Positions 22,246-30,590 of a stretch of DNA of 34,663 bases are shown here, piece after piece; position 1 is the first letter of the stretch; the number at the start of each line of letters is the position of its first letter. The notes under the pieces were generated by a model. The model ran no database searches and had not been told where the DNA came from. It saw only the letters and a program-made list of their open reading frames with translations. The translations under genes were made by a program, and so were the position numbers. This stretch comes from Rhodanobacter glycinis (lineage in GTDB: Bacteria > Pseudomonadota > Gammaproteobacteria > Xanthomonadales > Rhodanobacteraceae): contig NZ_FOSR01000025.1 in the NCBI RefSeq assembly GCF_900114325.1, forward strand, positions 1-34,663, written 5' to 3'.

Positions 22246-23676
22246 ATGCTCGACAAGACCTACCCCTATTACCTCGCCAACCGCCCGCAGACCTCGAAGG
22301 AAATGCTGGACGTGCGCGACAAGTTCAGCGGCAAGATCGCCACCCGTGTGGCGGTGCCGGATGCCAAGGCCACCGAGAAGGCCATCGTCGCCGCGGTGAA
22401 GGCGGCGCGGCCGATGCGCGAGTTCAAGCCGTGGGCACGCCAGGCAGTGCTGCAGCATTGCGTGGAGCGTTTCAGCGAACGCCGCGACGAACTGGCCGAA
22501 GCGCTGTGCATCGAAGCCGGCAAGCCGATCAAGGATGCGGCCGGCGAAGTGACCCGCCTGATCGACACCTTTCGCATCGCCGCCGAGGAAGCGGTGCGCA
22601 TCAACGGCGAGACGCTGAACCTGGAACTGGCGGCGCGGCTGGACGGCTACCACGGCTACACCAAGCGCGTGCCGCTGGGCCCGGTATCGTTCATTACGCC
22701 GTTCAATTTCCCGTTGAACCTGGTCGCGCACAAAGTGGCGCCGGCGATCGCGGCGGGTTGCCCGTTCGTGCTCAAGCCCTCGGAGAAAACCCCGATCGGC
22801 GCGCTGATCATCGGCCAGGTGCTGGCCGAAACCGACCTGCCCGCAGGTGCGTTCTCCATCCTCACCCTGGACGGCAAGCACGCCGCGCCGCTGGTGGAGG
22901 ACGAACGCCTGAAGCTGTTGTCCTTCACCGGCGGCCAGATCGGCTGGGAGCTGAAGGCGAAGGCCGGGCGCAAGAAGGTCACGCTGGAACTGGGCGGCAA
23001 CGCGGCCTGCATCATCGACGCCGACCAGGGCGCGAAATTGAACAAGGTGGTCGAACGGCTGATCTTCGGCGCGTTCTACCAGTCCGGCCAGAGCTGCATC
23101 GGCGTGCAACGCATCTACGCCCACGCGGACATCTACGACGCATTGAAGCGCAAGCTGGTCGCCGCCACGAAGAAACTCAAGTCCGGCGACCCGAAGGACA
23201 AGAGCGTGTTCCTGGGCCCGATGATCGACGAAGCCGCCGCCGAGCGTCTGCACGGCTGGATTCTGGAAGCGAAGAAAGCCGGCGGCAAACTGCTGTGCGG
23301 CGGCAAGCGCAACGGCAACATGCTCGATGCCACGCTGATGGAAAACGTGCCGACCGACGCCAAGGTCAATCGCATGGAAGCGTTCGGCCCGTTCGCCCTG
23401 CTCGCCCCGTTCAAGAAGTTCGACGAGGCCGTGGCGATGGTCAACGATTCCGACTACGGCCTGCAGGCCGGCATTTTCACCGACAGCCTGGACCACGCCA
23501 TGCGCGCGTGGAACGAACTGGAGCAAGGCGGCGTGGTGGTCAACGACATCCCCAGCTTCCGCGTCGACAACATGCCGTACGGTGGCATCAAGCTTTCCGG
23601 CCTCGGCCGCGAAGGCATCCGCTACGCCATCGAGGACATGAGCGAACTGCGCCTGATGGTGATGCGCGAGGGCTGA
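22246..23676 (+). CDS. NAD(P)-dependent aldehyde dehydrogenase
   Basis: An ALDH-superfamily enzyme, 476 residues, oxidising an aldehyde to an acid. The nucleophile is C284 (GQSCIGVQR) and the general base E248 (TLELGGNAA). PFNFPLNLVAHKVAPA and the Lys of FVLKPSEKTP complete the cofactor site. The sequence looks closest to lactaldehyde/phosphonoacetaldehyde-type dehydrogenases (glyceraldehyde-3-phosphate and methylglyoxal-related aldehydes also possible); the substrate cannot be fixed. A GGAG ribosome binding site precedes the ATG. It forms an operon with the upstream acetolactate synthase and converges with the AraC gene, 9 bp apart. Confidence 0.9.
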   Translation: MLDKTYPYYLANRPQTSKEMLDVRDKFSGKIATRVAVPDAKATEKAIVAAVKAARPMREFKPWARQAVLQHCVERFSERRDELAEALCIEAGKPIKDAAGEVTRLIDTFRIAAEEAVRINGETLNLELAARLDGYHGYTKRVPLGPVSFITPFNFPLNLVAHKVAPAIAAGCPFVLKPSEKTPIGALIIGQVLAETDLPAGAFSILTLDGKHAAPLVEDERLKLLSFTGGQIGWELKAKAGRKKVTLELGGNAACIIDADQGAKLNKVVERLIFGAFYQSGQSCIGVQRIYAHADIYDALKRKLVAATKKLKSGDPKDKSVFLGPMIDEAAAERLHGWILEAKKAGGKLLCGGKRNGNMLDATLMENVPTDAKVNRMEAFGPFALLAPFKKFDEAVAMVNDSDYGLQAGIFTDSLDHAMRAWNELEQGGVVVNDIPSFRVDNMPYGGIKLSGLGREGIRYAIEDMSELRLMVMREG

Positions 23677-23685
23677 AGTTCCCCC

Positions 23686-24639
23686 TCAACCCGCCAGTGA
23701 TACCGCATCGGCCGTGGAGCCGTGCTGCAACAACTGCTCCACGTCGCGCAGCGGCGGCGCGCCGAACAGTCGGCTGTATTCGCGACTGAATTGCGACGGG
23801 CTTTCGTAGCCGACCCGATGCGCTGCGGAGGCCACGTCGCACTGCCGTGCCAGCAGCAAACGCCGCGCTTCCTGCAGACGCAACTGCTTCTGGTATTGCA
23901 GCGGGCTCATCGCGGTGATCGCACGGAAATGGTGGTGCAGCGACGACGCGCTCATGTTCACCGTCTCGGCCAGCGCATCGATGCGCAATGGTTCGTGGTA
24001 ATGCCGTCTCAGCCAGCCGATCGCATGCGAAACGCACTGGCCGCGACTGCCGGCCGTGGCCACGTGACGCAGGCGCGGCCCCTGCTCGCCGACAAGCAGC
24101 CGATACATCAGCTCGCGTTCGATCAGCGGCGCCAGCACCGGCAGGTCGGCGGGCGCGTCGAGCAGGCGCACCAGCCGCAACATGGCGTCGAGTATCGCGC
24201 CGTCGACCGGGCTGACCGAAATGCCGCGCCCGCTCACGCCCGCCGGAAACTGCGGGCTTGCCTCGGCCAGCAGCTCGCCGAGACGCCGCGTGTCCAGGCG
24301 CAGCATCGCGCAGAGATACGGCTGTTCCGCGCTGGCCACCACCACTTCCGAGGACACCGGCAGATCAACCGAAGCGATCAGATAATTGGCCGCGTCATAG
24401 CGATAGGTTTCGCCGCCCAGTTGCAGTTCCTTGGCGCCCTGCGCCACCAGCACCAAGCCGGTCTCGTAGATCGCGCAAACCTGGGTACCCGGTATCGCGG
24501 CACGAAAGAAGCTCAGCGCCGGCAACGGCGTCGTGTGGAGTCCATCGCTGCCGGCTCGGCGCTCGATCCGCGCGGCCAGCTCCAGGCGGTCGCGCTCCAG
24601 CCGCGCGCTTGCGTCCGTTACGGCGAAATCAGTATTCAT
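23686..24639 (-). CDS. AraC-family transcriptional regulator
   Basis: A 317-residue regulator. The N-terminal half (about 20-190) matches the AraC_N ligand-binding region (PF06719), with SFFRAAIPGTQVCAIYE and VLVAQGAKELQLGGETYRYD. The C-terminal third is a double helix-turn-helix (AETVNMSASSLHHHFRAIT, then GYESPSQFSREYSRLFG). Three starts are possible; the ATG at 24639 has GCAGG at a good distance. It is divergent from the zinc alcohol dehydrogenase with a 181-bp gap, an arrangement common for AraC_N regulators that control a neighbouring reductase. It probably activates that gene and itself. Confidence 0.9.
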   Translation of the reverse strand: MNTDFAVTDASARLERDRLELAARIERRAGSDGLHTTPLPALSFFRAAIPGTQVCAIYETGLVLVAQGAKELQLGGETYRYDAANYLIASVDLPVSSEVVVASAEQPYLCAMLRLDTRRLGELLAEASPQFPAGVSGRGISVSPVDGAILDAMLRLVRLLDAPADLPVLAPLIERELMYRLLVGEQGPRLRHVATAGSRGQCVSHAIGWLRRHYHEPLRIDALAETVNMSASSLHHHFRAITAMSPLQYQKQLRLQEARRLLLARQCDVASAAHRVGYESPSQFSREYSRLFGAPPLRDVEQLLQHGSTADAVSLAG

Positions 24640-24820
24640 GGCCATGGCCTGCCACCGCGGAAAGTCGTGCCAGATTGCCTGTTCCTGCACGCATGTGCGA
24701 GTCCATCACGGCCATTCCTGCAGAATCAGGCAAGGATCGCGCAGGATCCGGCTACCGGCACCCAGCCCTTGCTGCGCATACTTTGTGGCCTTGGCAACCG
24801 ATTCCATCCAGGAGAAACCC

Positions 24821-25882
24821 ATGCCCCAGACCATTCGTGGCTATGCTGCCCAATCCGCCACCCAGCCGCTGGGCCCGTTCCGCTTCGAACGCCGCGATCC
24901 GCGCCCGGATGACGTGGTCATCGACATCCTTTACTGCGGCGTATGCCACTCCGACCTGCACCAGGTGCGCAACGAATGGGGCGGCAGCATCTATCCGATG
25001 GTGCCGGGCCACGAGATCATCGGCCGGGTCAGCGCGGTCGGCGCCACGGTCAGCCAGTTCAAGGTCGGTGACATGGTCGGCGTCGGCTGCATGGTCGACT
25101 CCTGCCAGCATTGCGAGGCCTGTGCGCACGGGCTGGAACAGTACTGCGAGGAAGGCGCCACCTTCACCTACAACAGCACCGATCGCCACGACGGCAGCCC
25201 CACCCACGGCGGCTATTCCGAACGCATCGTGACCGCGGAGAAATTCGTGCTGCGCATCCCCGACGGGCTGGACCCGAAAGCGGCCGCGCCGTTGCTGTGC
25301 GCCGGCATCACCACCTGGTCGCCGCTGCGCCACTGGAACATCGGCAAGGGCAGCAAGGTGGCCGTGGTCGGCCTGGGTGGACTTGGCCACATGGGACTGA
25401 AATTCGCCAAGGCGCTGGGCGCCGAGGTCACGTTGTTTACCCGTTCGCCGGGCAAGGAAGCCGAGGCACGCCGGTTGGGCGCCGATCACGTGGTGCTGTC
25501 CACCGACGCAAGCCAGATGAAGGCCGTGTCCAGCCACTTCGATTTCATCCTCGACACCGTGCCGCACCAGCACGATCTCAACCCGTACCTGGCCACGCTG
25601 AAACTGGACGGCACCTTGTGCCTGGTCGGCCTGCTTGAGCCGATCGACCCGCCGGCCAGCGCCGGCCAGCTGATCCGCAAGCGCCGCGCTGTCGTGGGAT
25701 CGCTGATCGGCGGCATTCCGGAAACCCAGGAAATGCTGGATTTCTGCGCGCAGCACGGCATTGGCGCGGACATCGAGATGATCGATATCCAGGACATCGA
25801 CCACGCCTACGAGCGCATGCTCAAGAGCGACGTGCGCTATCGCTTCGTGATCGACCTGGCTTCGCTGGACAAGGCCGCCTGA
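24821..25882 (+). CDS. yahK: YahK-like NADP-dependent zinc alcohol dehydrogenase
   Basis: A 353-residue medium-chain dehydrogenase of the cinnamyl-alcohol type, closely resembling E. coli YahK, which reduces a broad range of aldehydes with NADPH. Catalytic zinc ligands lie in C42 (GVCHSD) and H64-E65 (GHE), with a third Cys in LLCAGITTWSPL. Structural zinc cysteines are C95, C98, C101 and C109. The cofactor fold has VVGLGGLGHMG. GSLIGGIPETQEMLDFCA near the end is a YahK hallmark. The ATG follows AGGAGA. It is divergent from the AraC gene and likely responds to toxic aldehydes. Confidence 0.92.
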   Translation: MPQTIRGYAAQSATQPLGPFRFERRDPRPDDVVIDILYCGVCHSDLHQVRNEWGGSIYPMVPGHEIIGRVSAVGATVSQFKVGDMVGVGCMVDSCQHCEACAHGLEQYCEEGATFTYNSTDRHDGSPTHGGYSERIVTAEKFVLRIPDGLDPKAAAPLLCAGITTWSPLRHWNIGKGSKVAVVGLGGLGHMGLKFAKALGAEVTLFTRSPGKEAEARRLGADHVVLSTDASQMKAVSSHFDFILDTVPHQHDLNPYLATLKLDGTLCLVGLLEPIDPPASAGQLIRKRRAVVGSLIGGIPETQEMLDFCAQHGIGADIEMIDIQDIDHAYERMLKSDVRYRFVIDLASLDKAA

Positions 25883-25888
25883 ATCACC

Positions 25889-25918
25889 CACGGGATGTCG
25901 CCACGGCGGCATCCCGTG
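25889..25918. terminator. strong hairpin between convergent genes
   Basis: CACGGGATGTCGCC pairs with GGCGGCATCCCGTG (14-bp stem including one G-T pair, 2-nt loop). It lies 6 bp after the alcohol dehydrogenase stop and 16 bp before the end of the convergent DUF218 gene. No T-run is present, but position and strength suit a shared bidirectional terminator. Confidence 0.6.
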
Positions 25919-25934
25919 CGCCGCCGGCCGGCCA

Positions 25935-26702
25935 TCATTTGCCGGCCGTCAACGGCGGCAACGACGGTGCATTCCAGCCCATCAGGTTGTACTCGTAGTA
26001 ACGCGCAATGCCTGCGTACTCATGCAGCGCGATGTCGCATACCGCCACGTTCCATGACTGCGGCCATGACGACATCCGCGCCCGCAATTCACCGCCGCTC
26101 ACCGGCACGGGATGGATGCCGAAGTGCGCGAAGTACAGCAGGCTGCGACGCAGATGGAAGCCCGAGCTCACCAGGAATACGCGCTGTGGCCCATAGGCCT
26201 GCAACAGCGGGCGACTGAACTGCGCGTTCTGCCAGGTGCTGCGGCTGCGCGTTTCCAGCATCAGATCCTGCACCGGAACGCCGAGCCGGCGCAGCACCTC
26301 GCCGTACACCGTCGCCTCGGCCACGTGATGGCGCTGGCTGTCGCCACCGCTGACCAGCAACAGGCATTGCCGACCGGCAGCCTTGCACTCGTGGTACAGC
26401 TCCGCCGCTTTCACGATGCGCCCGTCGGCCAGGATCGACGGCTGCGGCGCCCCGCCCGCCTGCGGCAGCTCGGTACCGAAACCCAGCAACACGATGGCAT
26501 TGCGGGCCGCCCAGTCTTGCTGCGGCATAGCGGCATAAGGCTGCTGCAGGCGCGTCAGCAACCAGCGCGGCACCGGTCCGCAACTCACCAGCAGAAACAG
26601 CAGCAGTGCCACGCCACCGAAACCCCAGGCCCATCGTGGGTGTCGACGCCATGCCGCCAACCCGGCCAGCACCAGCAACACCAGAAGCACCGTGAAAACC
26701 AT
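25935..26702 (-). CDS. DUF218 (YdcF/ElyC-like) membrane protein
   Basis: A 255-residue protein with two N-terminal membrane segments (about 2-17 and 26-43), then a DUF218 domain (PF02698). Domain marks are AIVLLGFGTELPQ, LLLVSGGDSQRHH, LETRSRSTWQNAQFS, and FLVSSGFHLRRSLLYF. The topology matches ElyC/SanA-type proteins tied to envelope maintenance; the DUF218 reaction is not established. It converges with the alcohol dehydrogenase and is divergent from the VOC gene. Confidence 0.88.
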   Translation of the reverse strand: MVFTVLLVLLVLAGLAAWRRHPRWAWGFGGVALLLFLLVSCGPVPRWLLTRLQQPYAAMPQQDWAARNAIVLLGFGTELPQAGGAPQPSILADGRIVKAAELYHECKAAGRQCLLLVSGGDSQRHHVAEATVYGEVLRRLGVPVQDLMLETRSRSTWQNAQFSRPLLQAYGPQRVFLVSSGFHLRRSLLYFAHFGIHPVPVSGGELRARMSSWPQSWNVAVCDIALHEYAGIARYYEYNLMGWNAPSLPPLTAGK

Positions 26703-26871
26703 GGCCGCACCTGCGTCCCCCAGAGATGGCCCAGCCTAACCCAGTCCCCGTGACAACTCGCCGATTGCGTACTGCAGGGAAACACTGTGGTGACAAAAGT
26801 CGTATTGGCGCGGCCATTGGACGACCCCATTGAGGCGGTACCCCAACGGACACCCCACCGTGAACACTTCG

Positions 26872-27375
26872 ATGACAACCCGGTCGATCACCGCCAGGTT
26901 GCTGCTTCCGCTCCTGGCGACGGCTTTCCTGGCGCTGACGACCCTGCCCGCCCGCGCCACCCCGCCCGGCAACAGCGGCTATCTGGCCATGCAGGTCACC
27001 AACCTGCCCAACGCCGTGCACTTCTTCCGCAGCATGCTGAACTGCGTCCCCGTGGATGCGGGCGCCGAAACCTCGCAGACCGCCCTGCTCGACTGCGGCA
27101 ACGGCAATATCGTCTCGCTCACCCTTGGTACGGCCACCGCATCGCATGCACTGGCCGGCACATTGGCGACCGACGATGTCCGCGCCACCGCCACATGGCT
27201 GCGCGCCCACCATGTCCGCATCGTCGGCGGCCCCAGCGTCGTGACCGAAGGCCCGGGCCTGGACCAGGTCATGGTCACCCTGGTGACGCCATGGGGACAG
27301 CCATTGCGATTGGTCAGCCACGCGACAAACCGCAACGACCCGGCGCTCCCCGGCGCAGAGCTCGCCGCGCAATAG
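26872..27375 (+). CDS. exported VOC-fold (glyoxalase-like) protein
   Basis: A 167-residue protein with a clear signal peptide (ITARLLLPLLATAFLALTTL, then PARA) and one vicinal-oxygen-chelate module: YLAMQVTNLPNAVHFFRSML, DCGNGNIVSLTLG, and TPWGQPLRLVSH. VOC proteins are usually cytoplasmic enzymes or binding proteins, so export is unusual. A full metal triad is not obvious. Starts at 26860 (GTG) and 26872 (ATG) both keep the signal peptide; neither has a strong ribosome binding site. The function is unknown. Confidence 0.75.
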   Translation: MTTRSITARLLLPLLATAFLALTTLPARATPPGNSGYLAMQVTNLPNAVHFFRSMLNCVPVDAGAETSQTALLDCGNGNIVSLTLGTATASHALAGTLATDDVRATATWLRAHHVRIVGGPSVVTEGPGLDQVMVTLVTPWGQPLRLVSHATNRNDPALPGAELAAQ

Positions 27376-27479
27376 ATACACGCCGACCACGTCGCTGACG
27401 GCGTGATGGCGGCTGCCGTCATACCCGCCACGCCGAACATCCGTCATCATGGCCATCTCACGCCACAGGGAGTTGCGCC

Positions 27480-28925
27480 ATGGCCACGCTCGTCTTCGTC
27501 CACGGCTGGAGTGTCACCGACACCTCCACCTACGGCCAGATGCCGGAACGCCTGCAACAGGCCGCCGCAAAAGCCGGCATCGCGTTGACGCTGGCCGACA
27601 TCTGGTTGTCGGAATACGTGAGCTTCGACGACGTCGTCACCATGAACGACCTGGTGCGCGGCTTCGACAACGCCCTGCGCGACCTGCACCTGGACGGCCC
27701 CGACTTCGCCTGCATCACCCATTCCACCGGCGGCCCGGTGGTGCGCGAATGGCTGCGTGCACAGCGCGACAAACCGGGCTGCTGCAGCACCATCCGCCTG
27801 ACCCACCTGGTGATGCTGGCACCGGCCAACTATGGCTCGGCGCTGGCCCAGCTCGGCAAGAGCGAGCTGGGCAAGCTGAAAGCGTGGCTGGAGGGCGTGG
27901 AGCCGGGCCAGCGCATCCTTGACTGGCTGGAACTGGGCAGCCCGGAATCGCTGGCGCTCAATCTGGACTACATCCACAGCGCCGACCCGGCCACCAGCGG
28001 GCAATTCCAGTTCGTGCTGATCGGCGATCGCCCCGACCGCAAGTTCTACGACCATCTCAACAGCTATACCGGCGAGGACGGTTCCGACGGCGTGGTGCGC
28101 ATCGCCGCCGCCAACCTCAATGCACGCCACGCCGTGCTCGCCGTGCAAACCGGCGAGCTCACCGATGGCATCGATGCCTTGTCACTGACCCTGCAACGCG
28201 GACCGCGCTGCGCATTCCGGATGATTCCCGGCGCCTCCCATTTCGGCGACGAACACGGCATCCTCGCCAGCGCCGACCCACTCACCGTGGACACCATCCT
28301 GAGTTGCCTGCAGGTGCGTGATCTGGCCGACTACACCGCCCTGTGCGATCGCTTCGACAGCGCCAACGCCACCCGCGATGCGAACAAGGTGGAGCTGGAA
28401 CCCGTCGGCCCGTTTGCCCCGCGCGTACACATTCACGACCCGCGCAGCATGGTCATCGTGCGGCTCACCGACGAAGCCGGCAACCCGCTGCTCGGCACTG
28501 GCTGCGTCTTCACGGCAGGTCCGCAAGCCAGCCCCGACCACATGCCGCAGGGCTTCATGCACGACCAGCAAACCAACACCCACGCACGCAACACCGTGTC
28601 GCTGTACTTCGACTACAGCCTGCTGGCCGGGGATGCCCGCGTGCCTGATCCGCGCAACACCCGCAAGACGCTGCGCCCCGCGGTTCCCAGCCATCGCCCT
28701 TACGGCGCGCTGATCGAACCGGCCGACCTCGTCGGCCTGGTGCACCACGCGCTGGCGCGCAACAAGCCCGGCGACGACCTGTTCGAGATGCTCGGCCCAC
28801 ACCAGACCACCGTGCTCGACGTCGTCCTGCCCCGCAAGATCCACGCCGGCGTGTTCCGCCTGACCAGGGACCTGGCACCGCAGGATTTCAGCCACCCGGT
28901 CCCAGGGCCGGTGATCGGCGAATAG
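27480..28925 (+). CDS. lipase/esterase-like alpha/beta hydrolase with C-terminal extension
   Basis: A 481-residue protein. The N-terminus has the beta strand and oxyanion region LVFVHGW at 4-10. The nucleophile elbow is T-H-S82-T-G-G, a variant of G-x-S-x-G with Thr in place of the first Gly. Likely partners are D203 (SDGVV) and H254 (GASHFGDEHG), completing a lipase-like triad. Residues about 310-481 form a separate C-terminal part that I do not recognise, with a beta-rich start (RVHIHDPRSMVIVRL). No signal peptide is seen. The layout recalls type VI secretion lipase effectors (Tle), but no immunity or secretion gene is adjacent, so a cytoplasmic phospholipase or esterase is as likely. Confidence 0.8.
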   Translation: MATLVFVHGWSVTDTSTYGQMPERLQQAAAKAGIALTLADIWLSEYVSFDDVVTMNDLVRGFDNALRDLHLDGPDFACITHSTGGPVVREWLRAQRDKPGCCSTIRLTHLVMLAPANYGSALAQLGKSELGKLKAWLEGVEPGQRILDWLELGSPESLALNLDYIHSADPATSGQFQFVLIGDRPDRKFYDHLNSYTGEDGSDGVVRIAAANLNARHAVLAVQTGELTDGIDALSLTLQRGPRCAFRMIPGASHFGDEHGILASADPLTVDTILSCLQVRDLADYTALCDRFDSANATRDANKVELEPVGPFAPRVHIHDPRSMVIVRLTDEAGNPLLGTGCVFTAGPQASPDHMPQGFMHDQQTNTHARNTVSLYFDYSLLAGDARVPDPRNTRKTLRPAVPSHRPYGALIEPADLVGLVHHALARNKPGDDLFEMLGPHQTTVLDVVLPRKIHAGVFRLTRDLAPQDFSHPVPGPVIGE

Positions 28926-28945
28926 ACGCAACCGCCAACATTGAA

Positions 28946-29024
28946 GTAGGAGCCCGCTCGCGGGCGATGCTTTTCAGATTTTTCGGATCCCCAGCCAAAG
29001 CATCGCCCGCAAGCGGGCTCGTAC
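28946..29024. repeat. REP-type inverted repeat, copy 2
   Basis: The left arm is GTAGGAGCCCGCTCGCGGG followed by CGATGC, and the right arm is its complement with one change in the outermost part. The arms are nearly those of the element at 4713-4783; the central spacer differs. It lies between the hydrolase and the convergent yehS gene. Confidence 0.85.
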
Positions 29025-29052
29025 CCGATCACGGCGGATCTATGGCAAGTCC

Positions 29053-29526
29053 TCAGCCCTCGCCACGCAGGCGCAGGGTCAGCCCCTTCAGGAAGTGACG
29101 CATCAGCTGGTCGCCACAGAGCCGGAAATTCTTGTGGTCCGGCTGGCGAAACAACGCACTCATCTCGGGCTTGGACAGCGGGAACCCGGCATCGGCCACC
29201 AGCTGGTGCATGTCCACGTCCATCAGCTCGAACGCCACCCGCAACTTCTTCAGCACCACATTGTTGGTGACGCGCTTCTCCGGCGGCCGCGGCGGGCGGC
29301 TCTCGTCACGACCACGACGGTAGATCACCAGCCCATCGAGGAAATGCGCCAGCGTGCTGTTGCTGCACTCCGCATAGCCATCCTCGTCCTCCCGCTTCAG
29401 GAAAGCCTGCACATCCGCCTTCTCGATCGGAAACGCCGGATCGGCAAGCTTGGTGATTTCCACCACCTTGATATCGCTGAGATCAAGCATGTAACGGATA
29501 CTGCGGAGAACGTCATTGTTGATCAT
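29053..29526 (-). CDS. yehS: DUF1456 protein (YehS-like)
   Basis: A 157-residue protein with two copies of the DUF1456 module (PF07308). Copy 1 is near residues 1-70 (NNDVLRSIRYMLDLSD, then LAHFLDGLVIYRRG). Copy 2 is near 88-153 (NNVVLKKLRVAFELMD, then LMRHFLKGLTLRLRG). E. coli YehS has this same duplicated layout; its function is not established. It is the last chromosomal-type gene before the integron cassettes. Confidence 0.92.
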   Translation of the reverse strand: MINNDVLRSIRYMLDLSDIKVVEITKLADPAFPIEKADVQAFLKREDEDGYAECSNSTLAHFLDGLVIYRRGRDESRPPRPPEKRVTNNVVLKKLRVAFELMDVDMHQLVADAGFPLSKPEMSALFRQPDHKNFRLCGDQLMRHFLKGLTLRLRGEG

Positions 29527-29947
29527 GGGCAGCGAAACCAGGCGTACGGGGAGGCGCCCATGGTATCGCGGCGGTCAAGTGCGTGGACCGGACCGACGCA
29601 GGCAACCCACTTCCCACGCATGCGGCGCCGACCATGGCACCGTACCAAGCGGCAAGGCCATCCGGCATGGACATATACGACCCACAGCTCGCCATACCTC
29701 ACCCGCACCATTCGCTTGCCCCATCCAGCAACCGCAACACGCAACCACCTCGGAATGCGTATTCACGTTTTCGGGGTGATAAAGCATACCTACCCCGTTT
29801 CGCACGATACGCATGCGCAACCTGCACCCGCGAACTTCGGCGAAGCCGGGCCAAGTATCTGATGCCTCACGGACTTCCCCTGCTTGACGGCAAGACAACG
29901 AGCGGAGAGCATGGAGCGCATATGCCCCGATGTGGGGTCTACTAAGC
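29527..29947. other. non-coding stretch at the 5' edge of the cassette array
   Basis: About 420 bp between yehS and the first cassette. This is where an integrase gene would be expected, but none of the frames shows tyrosine recombinase motifs, and none looks like a gene. A -35-like TTGACG at 29884-29889 has no good -10 partner, so a cassette promoter (Pc) is not established. A small CCCC-GATGT-GGGG palindrome lies at 29925-29937. Confidence 0.5.
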
Positions 29948-29954
29948 GTTAGAC
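29936..29954 (+). other. attI-like or truncated attC recombination point
   Basis: GGTCTACTAAGCGTTAGAC ends in the integron core GTTAGAC (29948-29954). Downstream is the first cassette. AAGCGTTAG matches the 3' end of the array's own attC sites, and the upstream GGTCTA is a partial complement of the core. It may be the native attI or the right end of a decayed attC. Confidence 0.5.
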
Positions 29955-29958
29955 CACG

Positions 29959-30285
29959 ATGGCCAAATCAGTGAAATTCGCTGCATGGATAGACACGGTT
30001 GCCAGCGCAGCATCACTTGCAATGGCTGCGTGGCTGTATCACGCATCACAGGTAGCTGTGACGGAAACCGTCGCCAAGTATGGGCATAACGTCGACTCTG
30101 GCGTATACGAGCTAGTCGCAGCAAATTGGTACTTCCTTCCTACTTTCGCAGTACTCGGCTTTGCTGCAGTCGCCATTTTTTCTGGCTGGGCATGGCGTAG
30201 GCCTATTCACTGGCTAGCATGGATCCTCGTGTTGCTTCCCATCGTTTGGCTCATGGCTTCGGAGATCTCTCATGTCATGGTCTAA
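29959..30285 (+). CDS. cassette 1: 3-TM membrane protein, unknown
   Basis: A 108-residue protein with three hydrophobic segments (about 10-28, 55-76 and 82-101), a charged N-terminus (MAKSVKF) and an acidic/polar loop between the first two. No known family is recognised. The ATG lies only 11 nt from the recombination point and has no ribosome binding site, so it may depend on upstream translation or start leaderless. The stop codon TAA lies within the R'' core of attC1. Confidence 0.75.
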   Translation: MAKSVKFAAWIDTVASAASLAMAAWLYHASQVAVTETVAKYGHNVDSGVYELVAANWYFLPTFAVLGFAAVAIFSGWAWRRPIHWLAWILVLLPIVWLMASEISHVMV

Positions 30286-30336
30286 CATCTCGTTCAAGGC
30301 GGACGGCTGCGCCGCCGCTTAACTCCAGCGTTAGTC
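30280..30336 (+). repeat. attC site 1
   Basis: R'' core GTCTAAC (30280-30286), central arms around GGCGGACGG-CTGC-GCCGCCGC, and R' core GTTAGTC (30330-30336). 57 nt. Confidence 0.92.
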
Positions 30337-30584
30337 GGTGGCTCGTGTTGGTTTGTCGTATCGTGTGTTTCGCCCAGCTTCGCGCTAGCTTGTCGTCCGT
30401 CGCCGCAGCAGCATTTCGCGCGGCGTCGTCGCAGGCTTGGGCTTTCAGAGCTGGCAGTTTTGGGGTTGTCGGTTGCTCAAGCTTCGCGTTCGTCGTGCGC
30501 CAACATTGTCGCCCGAGCATGCAGCGTCGCAACCGTCTAACTCCTCGTCCAAGCGGACGGCTTCGCCGCCGCTTAACTCAGGCG
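30331..30584 (+). repeat. cassette 2: non-coding 254-bp cassette, first copy
   Basis: This cassette has no credible gene. The + frame crossing it begins in the previous cassette, a GTG near its start stops after 16 codons, and the antisense frame of about 85 codons consists partly of attC sequence. The body contains GC-rich short palindromes but no clear promoter or RNA. The next cassette repeats it, by eye base for base. Its R'' (GTCTAAC) differs at one position from the complement of its own start (GTTAGTC). Confidence 0.85.
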
Positions 30585-30590
30585 TTAGTC
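30535..30590 (+). repeat. attC site 2
   Basis: R'' GTCTAAC (30535-30541), centre AAGCGGACGGCTTCGCCGCC, R' GTTAGTC (30584-30590). 56 nt. Confidence 0.92.

Noticed and set aside
29583-29945. Frame of 120 codons (and antisense frames) at the array's 5' edge, tested as an integrase remnant
   Set aside because: No tyrosine recombinase boxes or IntI-specific region on either strand, and composition is not gene-like.
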